A stretch of DNA of 64,000 nucleotides from Cordylochernes scorpioides (GCA_030710605.1 CP092877.1:70038527-70102526); one strand, 5' to 3'. Positions 12,340-23,529 are shown, counted from the stretch's first letter. Notes: generated by a model from the sequence alone, not told the origin. A program made the numbers and translations.

Positions 12340-12665
12340 AATAAAAGATAAAAAGATCAGGTGTTGAAATCAAAAATAAAAATGGCATATCCTGACCAGG
12401 AGCACATGTGCTTTACAGAAGGCAGAGCGCCATCTGGTGGAACAGAAATCGACTAAACATTGATTTAGCCTGTTCCCTGATATTTGGCTAACCCAATTTA
12501 TTGATAAGAATATATATCATATATATATCAAGAAATTGGGTTGGCCAAATATCAGGGAACAGGCTAAATCAATGTTTAGTCGATTTCTGTTCCACCAGAT
12601 GGCGCTCTGCCTTCTGTAAAGCAGATGTGCTCCTGGTCAGGATATGCCATTTTTATTTTTGGATA
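12340..12665. repeat. Family B foldback without ribozyme
   Basis: Two inverted copies of the family B end (AAGATCAGGTGTTGA..., CACATGTGCTTTA..., GCGCCATCTGGTGGAAC) face each other around a short AT-rich centre at about 12500-12530. The hammerhead part of the unit is missing. Confidence 0.55.
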
Positions 12666-12935
12666 TATATGTGTAATCTCACAAACACACACTCGTGAGT
12701 ATGATCAAATTTAGAATAATTTTGGAAATGGTTAACTAAAATTATTAGCTAATATGTTTTCTAATCTGTTTTGTCATAAAGCTAGTAACCTGCAAATCTG
12801 AATGCCTTACTTCTGTAGGGCCCAACATTCCCCAGCACGTAGGGTATGTCGCCGTTATATATTTTGTATGGACGACCTGTATAAAATTATGACAATAAAT
12901 GTCATTTTACACTCTCACTCCTGAGTATAAAATTA

Positions 12936-13251
12936 CTAGCCGAATGACCCGGGCAACGCCCGGGGTTTACCCGATTAAATGCTTTTATTCAAATACTATT
13001 CGTTACAATTATAAATTGGCGCTGTGGATGTCATTCTTGTATAATATATAAATGAGTTTTAAAAATTGTAAAAATAAAATAAAATGCATCGGCCGGGAAT
13101 CGAACCCGGGACGCCCGCGTGGCAGGCAAGCATTTTACCACTGAACCACCGATGCTTATAAGAAATGGCCATATTTGGGTATTTATTCCATTCACAAAAG
13201 CAAACGGTGACAGAATTATTGATTGTTGATGACTCTGATAAATGTATATTT
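12936..13251 (-). mobile_element. Second tRNA-Gly-carrying Helitron, inverted relative to the first
   Basis: The minus-strand end CTAG is at 12936-12939, preceded on that strand by the ACCCG...GGGT hairpin and CATTCGG. The body matches 11515-11839 throughout, including a tRNA-Gly. The 5' end is at about 13251 (GACTCTGATAAATGTATAT read on the plus strand). The two copies lie tail to tail about 1.1 kb apart. Confidence 0.7.
13085..13155 (-). tRNA. tRNA-Gly (anticodon GCC), inside a Helitron
   Basis: Full cloverleaf on the minus strand. The acceptor stem GCATCGG/CCGATGC is perfect, with A box TGGTTCAGTGG, B box GGTTCGATTCC and anticodon loop CTGCCAC. The anticodon stem CTTGC/GCGGG has two G-U pairs. 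A TTTT stretch follows the 3' end. Compared with the copy at 11624 it keeps the first-base G, so this is the better candidate for a functional gene. Confidence 0.87.
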
Positions 13252-14060
13252 TATAATAATAATCACTGAATAATTAATGTAAATACTCTGTGTTTAGTTT
13301 ATCAACTAAAATATATTTGGCAACGTCACTACCTCTTACCATGTTTGTAGATTATCACTTGTAAAATTATTATCACATTTTACATTCTATAGATTTCTTT
13401 AATAAATTATTTCTAACTTAAAATTTTGGAATACTTGTCTTCTCTCTGCCGTGACAAAATCATTCTTCATTCACAGAATAAAAAATCTCTCATTTTCATA
13501 TACTTAAACCTTTTCTTCTAAAGATTTTGAAGAAATGGAATTCGCTTGTTCATTTGGAATTAATCGGAGCTCTTCCTTGACAATCTCCCTAAGAAAATTT
13601 TTCGTCAAAATACAAAATAAAGTGCATAATGATGTTTTAACCATAAAATTTATATTTATCCATTTTTTAATAATTAGTTTTGGTATCTTAACGGTGTCAG
13701 TGGTTAAGTCTATTTTGTATGTGTGGGGTCAAAAACATTTAAATATTTTTCACTGATGAAAAGATCTACCAGGACTTAGGTACATGTTCCTTTTAAGAGA
13801 TAAAGTTATCTTGGATAAGATAACCTACCTACCTTGCCATTTTCCAGCGCACATTGTGACAAACATACCTTATAAAAATAGATAAATTGATAAATATTAA
13901 CGTTTTATTTGTCATGTGTTTTTTTCTGATTGAATTAAGTGAGATAACATTACTCCTGGTGTTGTATAAACAATGTTATGGGGTTCTAACAATGGGGCAA
14001 ATTTAATTTTTTAAAACTTTGTAGTTGAGTCTATATATATTTTGTAACAAAGTATTTATT

Positions 14061-14430
14061 ATAAAACAACACTTAAAGTTTCACCGCATAAGTTTCTTTT
14101 CTGTGAAAAATCAATATTTATTTCAAAGAGATATATTTACTATTTCTAACTTTTTTGGATGAAGTATGAAAGGGTGAAAATATGAAGAGTAATGGCGAAC
14201 GGAAAAATAAAAGTGTGGACATGGCATCTGCCCGGTAAGCGGAACATTGTGGGTTCGATTCCCGCCCCTGGACACTTTTATTTTTCCGTTCGCCATTACT
14301 CTTCATATTTTCACCCTTTCATACTTCATCCAAAAAAGTTAGAAATATTAAATATTTCTCTTTGAAATAAATATTGATTTTTCACAGAAAAGAAACTTAT
14401 GCGGTGAAACTTTAAGTGTTGTTTTATAAT
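14061..14430. repeat. Foldback element with tRNA-like loop
   Basis: Long, nearly perfect arms (ATAAAACAACACTTAAAGTT... at 14061, complement ending at 14430). The loop at 14206-14280 carries GGACATGGCATCTGCCCGGT and GTGGGTTCGATTCCCGCCCC, an RNA polymerase III B-box-like motif. Same family as 4111-4435, so the tRNA-like core is a shared part and not a chance capture. Confidence 0.65.
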
Positions 14431-15361
14431 CATACGCCGCAGTCCTTTATAAAGTATTTATTATTTTATTAACAGAGTATCATTTTTTATGTTTATATAT
14501 TTGCTACTCTGTAAGCTGTATGGATTCCCACACCTTATATATTTACAGCCAAGAACTGAAAATACCTAGTGAATGGGAAGTTTTTATCCACAAACGACCC
14601 ATTCAAACATAAGTTTACTTTGCTGTCTGCACACTTTTAACACCTTTTTCATTAACAGTCGACTATTGTTGATTGTCACAACTATTTTTTAAACTATGCT
14701 CTCTGTTGGAAGGCTTTTGTATAAATAATTCGGTTTTCAAAGAAAATAGTTTTGGATTGCCTTTAACATGACCATTATATAATTGCCTTAACAGATTGTC
14801 ATACAACTGTTGAAATAAGCCATTACACCTACTCTGTAAACTTCCCTTATTGCTTATCTTTTGTTTATTATTCATAGTTTGTTCTTGCCTTTAAATAAAT
14901 TGCTGTGTCATCCTCAAGTTTGTCTTTCCTAATTTTCCACGTGGCAATATATATATTACACTCATGAACAAAATTCAGACATTTCAGACAATAACTCTGA
15001 AAGATATTTGACACACCTTTATTGGAAGACACACGAGGTAACCAAGTGTAAACAAAATTGCCTCTATATATATAGTACAAATGTGATCTCGTATTGGGAT
15101 AAAGTGCATAATTTAAGAAAAAAAATCAACGAATAGTTGATATTTATTCCGATAGATGGTGCAAGCCATCAGCAACTCTCAGTTGTACGATAAGGAGATA
15201 CCTTTTTTTCCCCTTAAAATTGCTCCTGTCTCCTTCAAAAAAAAAAAAAAAAAAAAAAAAAAAACAGACGGCTGGCCTGCCGGCGACATAAAAAAAGGAA
15301 ATTTCCTCAAGTTTTAAGGAAGTTTCATACTTTAGATCTCTTGTGGCTCTCATGAAATAAA

Positions 15362-15412
15362 GAGCGCCCTGGACTGAAAATGGCCATGTGCCTGAAACCA
15401 TTGTCTTCAGGT
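15362..15412 (+). ncRNA. Degenerate family A hammerhead
   Basis: Homologous to the copies at 2993 and 18204. CCCUGGA before the core and CAGGUGGAC after it keep stem I, and GAAACCA is present. The core reads CUGAAAA instead of CUGACGA and stem II is broken, so this is a dead copy. It helps to infer the family consensus, including a C at the cleavage position (GUC). The flanking element runs to about 15560. Confidence 0.5.
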
Positions 15413-15799
15413 GGACGCTTCTCAGTTTGTCAAAGCTGGTGTTGTGGCTTTATCACCGTGCGAGGCCGCTAGTTTGCAACGACTGTCAATAGATGGCGTC
15501 TAGTTTTGACGGGAGAGATGACCTTTGATTTTATAGATCATTATCCTTCCAGCAAAATTTACATATTTACATATTTATCTTGTTGAAAATCGAGCAATCC
15601 ATTTTAAATTCATTGAACAGTTTGGCCACACCGGTCTACTTTATTCAAAACTTCGCCACTCGTGCATCACGTGGATGATTTTTTTACAGGGTTAGAATCC
15701 CTGAGGAAGATAGGCGAACAGCCTTATCGAAATATTGAAAGTTATAATAAATAATTCGATCCAAAATAAGCGTTAATCATTCACACATATTTATATGAA

Positions 15800-16050
15800 A
15801 AAACAATAGAAAAAATAAAAGATAAGTGGGCCAGGTGTTGATATTAAAAATAAAGAAGGCATCTCCTGACCACGAGCACATGTGCTTTTTAGATGGCGCT
15901 CTTGATAAATCAAGAAATTGGGTTGGAAAAATATCACAGAGCAAGTTAAATAAACGTTTAGTTTATTTTTGCTCCACTAGATGGCGCTCTGCCATCTAAA
16001 AAGCACTTGTGCTCGTGGTCAGGAGATGCCTTCTTTATTTTTAACATATT
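15800..16050. repeat. Family B foldback without ribozyme
   Basis: Inverted family B arms (GTGGGCCAGGTGTTGATA..., GCACATGTGCTTTTTAGA..., GGTTGGAAAAATATCAC) meet near 15910-15930. It preserves the uninterrupted GATATTAAAAATAAAG site into which the Helitron at 34323 inserted elsewhere. Confidence 0.55.
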
Positions 16051-16295
16051 TCTATATAACCCGGGTTCCTGGAGTGGAGAACGCTAACTATCCTAACTTT
16101 CCAGCTAACTATTACAAACTAGTTATTAGCAGTTCTAGCTGCGAACAGAGTGGGTTGCTAACAGAACCAGTTAACCAGAAAATTTCATCCTGGGGTCCAT
16201 AGAAGTTAGTTATAGAATTAGGTATGGCTCAACCTAAGTATAGAAGGGGATCTTGATCATTTATAAAGAAACGTACAAATTGTTTGGAGATGGAA

Positions 16296-17190
16296 GAAAG
16301 GATGGAGTATGTTTGCAGAATTCTTTAGAAACGTTCTGCTAATTAAAGGTAAGAGAATGGATTTTCTTCATATAATTCCTATGGATCAAACGATTAGGTT
16401 ATCGAAGCGTCACCTTCATTTTAGCTTTTTAACTTATTCAACTCTTCCATTCCAGGAGAGAGTATGGTTTTACTTCGGTTCCAAAATCACTTTTTTAGGT
16501 AACGCTCAACAATGGCAACCTAATTTATGATATTTACAACAATGAATAACATGTGAAAGTTATTCACATATTAAACAAAATGTTAACGTGGGATTTAATC
16601 CCAGTTCATGACTGTCGGGAATCGAGGGTGTTACCCACTCGTCCACTGACTTCTTTTATTATATTGTTTTACGCGTTACTAATCAAAGCTAGTAAACCAT
16701 ATTCTATCTTGGAATGGAATGGAAGAGTTGGCCAAGATAAAAAATCTATAATGTAGGTGACGCTTCGATAACTGCATTGTTATCATCGTCTTATCCCTAG
16801 GAATTAAATGAAGAAAATCCATTCTTACCTTTACGATGCACTAGCGCGCCATCTGTTATCAAATTACGAAACTATTTCAGACGCGTAATATTCTTTTTAA
16901 AATAAAACAATTTCTACTGCCCTTACTGCAATGGAAAAATTAAAGGGAGGGCTTGGCATATCAGTGGTGAACTCTCCCAGCGGATTAAACTGGCGAAACC
17001 GCTGGGAGGGTTCACCACTGATGAGCCAGGCCCTCCCTTTAATTTTTCCATTGCAGTAAAGGCAATAGAAAATTGTTTTATTTTAAAAAGAATATTACGC
17101 GTCTAAAATAGATCCGTAATTTGATTCTTACCTTTAATTAGCAGAACGTTTCTAAAGAATTCAGCAAACAAACTCCAATCCTTTCGACAA
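16296..17190. repeat. Foldback interrupted by the 16834-17123 element
   Basis: The left arm 16296-16430 (GCAGAATTCTTTAGAAACGT..., ATCGAAGCGTCACC) is matched in reverse by 16755-16833 plus 17124-17190, once the family C insertion is removed. Confidence 0.6.
16834..17123. mobile_element. Palindromic family C element with 13-bp target-site duplication
   Basis: Two inverted arms containing GGGAGGGTTCACCACTGATG and TTTTTCCATTGCAGTAA meet near 16984. Flanked by ATTCTTACCTTTA at 16821-16833 and 17124-17136. It sits in the right arm of an older foldback (16296-17190). Other family C pieces: 2690-2760, 7300-7370, 9080-9125, 30010-30175, 37370-37500, 45280-45400, 53195-53520, 55380-55450. Confidence 0.65.
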
Positions 17191-17739
17191 AGTACTGTTG
17201 ATCAAATCAATCAAGGGTATGTTGATTTAAATTTTAATTACCAGATACTCTACTATATGGAAGTTAATGAAGTTTTCTTCTTTCTCTCTATGTTTAATAT
17301 AATTAATTTTACCTACACACAAAAAAGCGTGCCAAAAGAAAAAAAAACTCCTTCAATTAAAAGATATTTATCGCTATTCTATATTTCCCCTGAAGTTTGA
17401 ATTTATTAGCCAGTGTTGCCAAGTTTCAAAATATATTGATTCTCTGTGAATTATTCTGTGAAAATTCGTTTTTCATTTTAAGAATTCTATTAAGATGGAA
17501 ATTTAAATTTTGAAGAAAATAAAGTGTTTTCTCTTTATCTCTCTTTCTCCTTATTCTTTAATTTCGTATATTATTTCATCATATAGGGGCTAGTTGGAAA
17601 TATGAGGATATTTAAACTGAAGTACACATGGCCATGGTAATCATGGTGGGTAGTTAGTAACTGTCTTACTTGTAGGTATAAACTACATATATAGATATGT
17701 GGTGCATATATAAATATACATATTTAATTTAAAAGGCAT

Positions 17740-17955
17740 ATATTGAATCAAAATATAATTTATTTTACCAATATTTCAGTTGGATAAACGCCAACCTTTA
17801 TCAAGGTGTTATAACATATTTAATGTGTGTAAACAACAAACTCAGCGCCACATTATTGACACACATTAAATATGTTATAATACCTTGATAAAGGTTGGCG
17901 TTCAGCCAACTGAAATATTGGTAAAATAAATGATATTTTGATTCAATATATGCCT
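17740..17955. repeat. Foldback with two near-identical arms
   Basis: The arms CACATTAAATATGTTATAA..., CCTTGATAAAGGTTGGCG and CCAACTGAAATATTGG are present in both orientations around a centre at about 17835-17860. Confidence 0.65.
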
Positions 17956-18010
17956 TTTTAATTAAAGATTTATTTATGGATGGCTCTATTTTCAAAAAGA
18001 TATACATATA

Positions 18011-18342
18011 TAGATGGCTTCTAGTTTTGACGTTCATTTTGACGGGAGAGGCGATCTTTGTTTTTATAGATCAATTTTCTACCGTCAAAATTTCCATCTA
18101 TATTTTGGCCATTGATTTGGCCTAGCCACTTTACCAGCTAAACACCTCTTTGGCAGATTGTGAATATTTCGTTAGATGCCGTGTGGAGATCTCATGGAAT
18201 AAAGTCCGCCCTAGACTGACGAGGGCCATTAGCCCGAAACCATGGTTTCCAGGTAGACGCTTCTCAGTTTGCCAAAGCTGGTGTTGTGGCTTTGTCACCG
18301 ACCCCAGGCCGCTAGTTTGCGGCCGCATCAATAGATAGCGTC
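18011..18342 (+). mobile_element. Retrozyme-like element, family A, carrying the hammerhead at 18204
   Basis: The insertion is slightly longer than one unit. Its start (TAGATGGC...TCTAG at 18011) recurs at its end (TAGATAGCGTCTA at 18332), a spacing of 321 bp. TACATATA occurs on both flanks (18003-18010 and 18343-18350) and may be the target-site duplication, though the local sequence is simple. The first part carries an internal TTTTGACG...TTTTGACGG duplication. There is no open reading frame, so mobility would depend on reverse transcriptase supplied in trans. Confidence 0.6.
18204..18258 (+). ncRNA. Type I hammerhead ribozyme, family A (all catalytic bases present)
   Basis: All conserved hammerhead parts occur in order. 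Core CUGACGA is at 18216-18222. Stem II is GGGC-CAUUA-GCCC at 18223-18235. GAAA follows at 18236-18239. Stem III is the palindrome ACCAUGGU at 18239-18246, followed by a U as cleavage residue (a GUU triplet). Stem I is built from CCUAGA at 18210-18215 and UCCAGG at 18248-18253 with one A-C mismatch, then further pairing of GUCC with the later GAC after a bulge. Stem III has no loop as a monomer but would give eight pairs between two copies, as in known dimeric minimal hammerheads. Activity is inferred, not shown. Confidence 0.75.
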
Positions 18343-18629
18343 TACATATACGTATATATATTTTTTATAAAATTGACTTTTTTACTTACAAGGTACCAGA
18401 CCTCCATTTGGTTACTTGCACTCACTGGTGGGGTTGGATTTGTGTTGAAAACAGGAATTGAGGCAGAAAAAAAAGTACTCAGTGCGGAATTCCATATAAT
18501 GTCGTCGTTGTTCAAACTGGACAGTGTGATACGTGCCTCCAGTTTATTTGGGTCCGTCCGTCAATAGAAGAGCTGTTTTGTTCGAAAAGCTGCCAAAATT
18601 AAATAATGAAACGAGTAGCGCTTTTGCGC

Positions 18630-18808
18630 CTACAAATGTGCTAGAGCCCCATTTGGTTACTTGCACTCGCTGGTGTGGTTGGACTTTTGCAAGAATCGGG
18701 GGCCCATTGGTGCATTTTTTTTTTTTTTTTTATTAGAAAAAAGTGTCCAATGCGGGCGGGATTCGATCGGGTTAGCGGTTTAAAACCAACCCTTCAACCT
18801 ACCCCCGT
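18630..18808 (-). repeat. tRNA-derived SINE, 3'-truncated
   Basis: On the minus strand: tRNA-like head, a T/A-rich joint and the start of the body (CCAACCACACCAGCGAGTG). The tail is missing. Confidence 0.65.
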
Positions 18809-19479
18809 ATTAATACCAATATCTATGTGACATGAAGATCTACGTCAACCAACATGTGACCTCGGCGACGTCCATTAGATTGCAGTAATTGGGTTTGTCA
18901 AGCAACCTCTAACCTGGTTGTCTTCGGCCAAATTGGATTGCCGCTCCAGGGCTGGATTCTTTAATTTCTCCACTTTTTTTTTTCTTGGGGAGAAGTGTTG
19001 GTTATTCTGAACTTTAATTCTACCTCCTCGCCTTGATGTCAAGTGTGTTATGTTCATTGAAATGATATTTATTAAAGTTTTCTCAAAGAGTGATGGATTG
19101 TGTGTGAGATTCAAATCTGTTAAAAATAGCATTAACGAATAGAACGATAAATATGAAAAATACCAAATCATTCCATCTCCTTATAGTTTCAAACGTTCCT
19201 CAAGTCATGTTAATTGCCTTAGTGTGGTATGGAAGTGACTCTGTGCAGGACAGTATGTCTTGTATATATACTCCTGCTATCCTAGACATGAAGGCTGTCC
19301 TACTAAGCCTAACTAAAGGTTAACAGGCAAAGTCCTACCTTTGTGTGATGTTCCCATCAACAGGAAGCGTACCTAATTACTCTGTATTAATTCTACACTT
19401 CTCAAAGCTAGAAAAGAGTGGACTTCTAAACATGATCTAAGGAGATAAACTACACCACCATAGTTTCAAAGACTTGATT

Positions 19480-19905
19480 CTCGTCTTCTTCTTTCATATC
19501 TCCACTCAATCATAATAGGGTATCAAGCCTGTAGAGTTTGAGACGTTTGATGGTGTCTTCTGGGGATGAGTAAAGCTCATCAATGGGTGAGTCAATCCAG
19601 TCATGACTGGGTGAAGTATAATGCGTCTGCCTTTGTCATTAAGACTGGGAGCACTACTCAGTAGAAGTCCGACTTAGCTCCAAAAGAAATGACCATCTCG
19701 GACATGAGGAACAGACACCATGTGCAGCCGCTCCTAACATGCTAACATGGAGTACAGACTCATCCTGTATCCCTGGATCACGAGCCCTTACAGGTACTAT
19801 CAGCCTGGCCAACTGAGCCCAGGTTTTTTAGCGAGCTTGTTACTGCTCCCCTTCCTCCTTTTTCATCCGGGCTTGGGACTGGCAAAGGCGGAGTTTTGAT
19901 TCTCG
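19480..19905 (-). repeat. LINE 3' end fragment
   Basis: Shares TATCTCCACTCAATCATAAT, GAGCTCATCA-type blocks, ATGAGGAACAGACACCAT and CTTGGGACTGGCAAAGGCGG with 27930-28310. The minus strand keeps a degraded version of the ELYSSPADT...LQAR coding end seen at 52560. Confidence 0.55.
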
Positions 19906-20529
19906 TGAATCACGTCAATGTAAAGTTTTTCTTTTTACAAGAAAGTTCTCCTAGAAGATGATAGTTCACCATCCTCGCCGAAATATCGGATTTAAATCAA
20001 CCAATTTATCATTAATAGTTATAAAAGTTATGTATGTAGCACACACAGCAGGGGTATATATCTATCCTTGTTTGTTGGCTTGATACGCTTCAATAAGAAG
20101 GGCAGCGGAAAGAAGGATAAGATACGGTCACCCTGCCAAACACTCGTCTGTTCTTATCAATTTTTATCATCATCACTTCTCGTCAGAGAGTAAGAGGCTC
20201 GACCTTTTTTTTAAATTTTTACGTCCTTCTACATCCTGAATTCTCATTCACGCTGCCTATATGACAGTCTGAGGGTTTATGACCTGTTTAAATAACAGTC
20301 GTGTAAAAGTAATAAAACCGTTTAGCAAGAATTATCCTTACTGGGATGAAAAAAATAATTGGGGGTTGGCTCATCAATGGTGAATGTTATGTCAATTTAA
20401 TGGCGGTTATGTCAATTTTAATCCACCAGAGATTGATTTTTATAGATATAATTACTACACTCATGGGCAAAAACTTGTTAAAGTAGAATGTCTCTGATGT
20501 CGCCGGTCATCTTTTTATTTTATTTTATT

Positions 20530-20765
20530 TTATTTTTGAAGGAGACAGAGTTATTGTCTGAATCCTGATATACATGCTAAAAGGTACAACTTCCTTAAGT
20601 TTTGTCCATGAGTGTATCTTTCAGAGTTATTGTCTGAATCCTGATATACATGCTAAAAGGTACAACTTCCTTAAGTTTTGTCCATGAGTGTATCTTTCAG
20701 AGTTATTGTCTGAATCCTGATATACATGTTAAAAGGTAAAACTTCTTTTTGTCCATATGAGTGTT
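20530..20765 (+). repeat. Tandem array of three Tc1-like MITE right ends
   Basis: Three direct units of about 76 bp, each running from TTATTGTCTGAATCCTGATA to TTAAGTTTTGTCCATGAGTG, amplify the terminal part of the same MITE family as 28666-29157. Confidence 0.75.
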
Positions 20766-21494
20766 TATAAAATGAAAAACTAGCGTCGTTTTGACAATTC
20801 TATTTGATGTAAATATGTAAAATAGGTATAATATACAACACTGACTAACGTGTTTGTATAGAGGGGAACTTTTCTCCAGATTTTCTTATTTCAAACTACT
20901 GGTTATTGGTTACTGGTACTTAATAAATGTTCGTTAATAATTTGACTCGTGCATTAGATGTTGTACAAAATTTCCAATATCGCGTGAGAACGACCTTGCA
21001 GCCTTAGAATAATTTCTAACGCTTTGCCAAATGTTTTAATTTTTGTTCGCTCCTGACGAGGACAAAATATTTTTGTCGAGACAATAAAAAGATTTACTGG
21101 CCCAAGTGTCTTTTATTTGAAGAAATTAATAAATGTTGTTTCTATTGATGCATTCTGATGTGAAGGTTGTGTTACAGATGAAAGCTGTCTGGTCTACGAT
21201 CCCTGCCATGAGGATATAGGTCAGTCCTTTCTCTCTCTTTCACTCTTTGATTGATCCTCAATACACATTTAAGGTCTTTTTTTTTTTTCAAATAAAAAAA
21301 GTATCCAATCTGAGATTCAATCCCGGGTCTTAAACGATTGAAAACCAACGGTTTAGACCAGGGGTCGGCAACCTTTTGAGTCGAAAGAGTCAAAAATTAC
21401 TATTTACAAAATTTCAAAATTTTTAAAGATACACACTTTTTTTTTTCTTACAAAAAATTAATATAGATAGAAAATTCTTCCTGGTTTGAAATGA

Positions 21495-21660
21495 GACGAA
21501 AAACCTGGTGAAGGAAGACGAGTTTCTTTTATTGATGCATAGGTGCAAGCTTTCGGGTAAAAACCCTTCAACATGTTCGCCTGTTGAAGGGTTTTTACCC
21601 GAAAGCTTGCACCTATGCATCAATAAAAGAAACTCGTCTTCCTTCACCATGTTTTTCGTC
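21495..21660. repeat. Near-perfect 79-bp hairpin
   Basis: Arms 21495-21573 and 21582-21660 are complementary over 79 bp with one visible mismatch and an 8-nt loop. The arm contains GGGTTTTTACCCGAAAGCTT and AATAAAAGAAACTCGTC. Confidence 0.8.
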
Positions 21661-21842
21661 TAAAAAATGAATAGTTCGAAAGATGGAAACCTATGAAATG
21701 TAAGCAATAATAAATAAAAACTTTATTTATACAAGTACTGCACGCAGCTTTCACATCCAAAAAGCCGCATGTGGTTCACGAGCCGCAGATTTCCGATTCC
21801 CGGTTTAGATCACTCTTCCACTGACCTATCATTAGGAATATA

Positions 21843-22060
21843 AAAAAATGATCCAATGGCCCCCGATTCTTGCAAAAGTCCAACCCCACCAGCGAGTGCA
21901 AGTAACCAAACGGGGCTCTGGCACATTTATAAGTGCAAAAGTCGAACTGCTTTTCACATGTGTAGACATGTGGTGCGCTTACAGTAAAAAAGCAGTCGCT
22001 AACTACCCACCATGATTATCATGGCCTGTACCACGTGTACTAGGAATAAGCAAAAAAAAA
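21843..22060 (+). repeat. tRNA-derived SINE, 5'-truncated
   Basis: Begins at the CCAATGGCCCCCGATTCTTG body block and ends ACTAGGAATAAGC plus poly(A). Confidence 0.7.
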
Positions 22061-22830
22061 AAGGAATACTGCTTTTAACGACATTTTACTCTGAACAAAC
22101 TTTGTAAATCCGACGACAGGTAATTGTAGGATTACATTCCCAGCTATGTTGATCTGCAGAATCACATCTGAAATGTTCTTCATCTATTAAATCGGTATAT
22201 CATGGGTATCTGATACACAGTGACCTTTATTGAAGACACACGAGATAACTAAGTGTGAACAAAATTGCCTTTGTCTTCTTCTTCTTCAAAAAAAAGATGA
22301 CCGACGAATTCTCTTCTTCAAAAAAAAAAGATGACCGAACGAAAACAGAGACTTTCCACTTCCTTAAGTTTTGTCCATGAGTGTAAATGAAAATTACTCC
22401 GACACACATATCCTTATTGTAATGAAAAAAAAAATATAAAATGGCTCATCAGTGGTGTACCCTGTAAGAGAATCAGAGGCTGGATCTCAGAAAGTATTGT
22501 TTAATTAACAGTAATATTATATTAAGATGACAAGGAACAAAGGGAGTCAAAAAAGGCAAGCGCAGTGGCAGACAACAAAAGCAAACTAAAACTTATACAG
22601 GTACGGCCGGTCGGAGTGGCGCCAGGTCACGTGATGTCCTGGTAGGAAGGTGGCGTTGCTAAGCAACAGCTGATGTGCGAAGTTACTCTCCAACATACCC
22701 TCTCAGCAGTTTCGCTAAAATATTATAGCGTTTCTTTTGCCAATATATCAATTTTCTATTACAGTATAAGGGCAATAGCGAGAAAATATTGTCTTAGTTA
22801 AAAAAGAAACATTCTGGCTATAAATAGTTT

Positions 22831-23056
22831 ACACTCATGGACAAAACTTGCGCAAGTTATACTTTTTAACATATATACCTGGATTCAGACAATAACTCTG
22901 AAAGATATTACAGTGACCTTTATTGAAGACACACGAAATAACCAAGTGTGAACAAAATTGTCTCTGGCTCCCAAAAAAAAAAAAAAAATAATAATAATAA
23001 TAAAAAAACAGGAGATCGGCGATATCAAAGACTTTCTACATAAGTTTTGTCCATGT
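22831..23056 (+). mobile_element. Tc1-like MITE
   Basis: ACACTCATGGACAAAACTT at the left and AAGTTTTGTCCATG at the right, with the family interior (GACCTTTATTGAAGACACAC, AACCAAGTGTGAACAAAATT). A poly(A)/AAT tract lies in the middle. Further copies or pieces: 14957-15065, 22205-22385, 43281-43450, 59779-59985. Confidence 0.6.
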
Positions 23057-23529
23057 TTTAAATATAGAGAACACGCTGTATTATCATATGGTTCCAGGGT
23101 TCTAATCCTGTTTGGCTCTCTTTTTTTTTTCCTATTTGTAGAGCCATCTCTCCCGTAGTGCATTTGGGTGACACAATGACGCAGCGTTTTTACCAGTTAG
23201 TCACTGTACGATAATCTGTCATGTGCCAAAAAAAAACAATGTGATAGTTACTCACACACACTGTATCAAAACATTTTTACATCAGTACATCCTATATTGT
23301 GGAATATTCAACGAATAGCTGATATTTATTCCGATAGAAGGTGCAAGCCATCAGCAACTTTCAGTTGCATGATAAGGAGATGCCTTTTTTTTTTTCTTAT
23401 CTTCTATATTGAACTTTCCTCAGTACACACACGGGACTCATCAGGCAAACATACATAGTACATTTCTACGAAGGAAAGCTAATGGCGACGATATTTTATT
23501 CCTTCTTAGAAATTATATCTGGCGATTCC

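Noticed and set aside
13535..13756. 73-residue plus-strand open frame
   Set aside because: No homology recognised, AT-rich, no supporting signals.
15694..15740. CUGAGGA ... GAAAUAUUG motif
   Set aside because: Core and stem II resemble a hammerhead but there is an extra base after the core, no cleavage triplet in place and no stem I. At most a decayed relative.
21045..21095. Hammerhead-like CUGACGA ... GUC-GAGA at 21052
   Set aside because: Stem II pairs (GACAAAA/UUUUGUC), but GAGA replaces GAAA, an extra G follows the core, and no stem I complement is present nearby.
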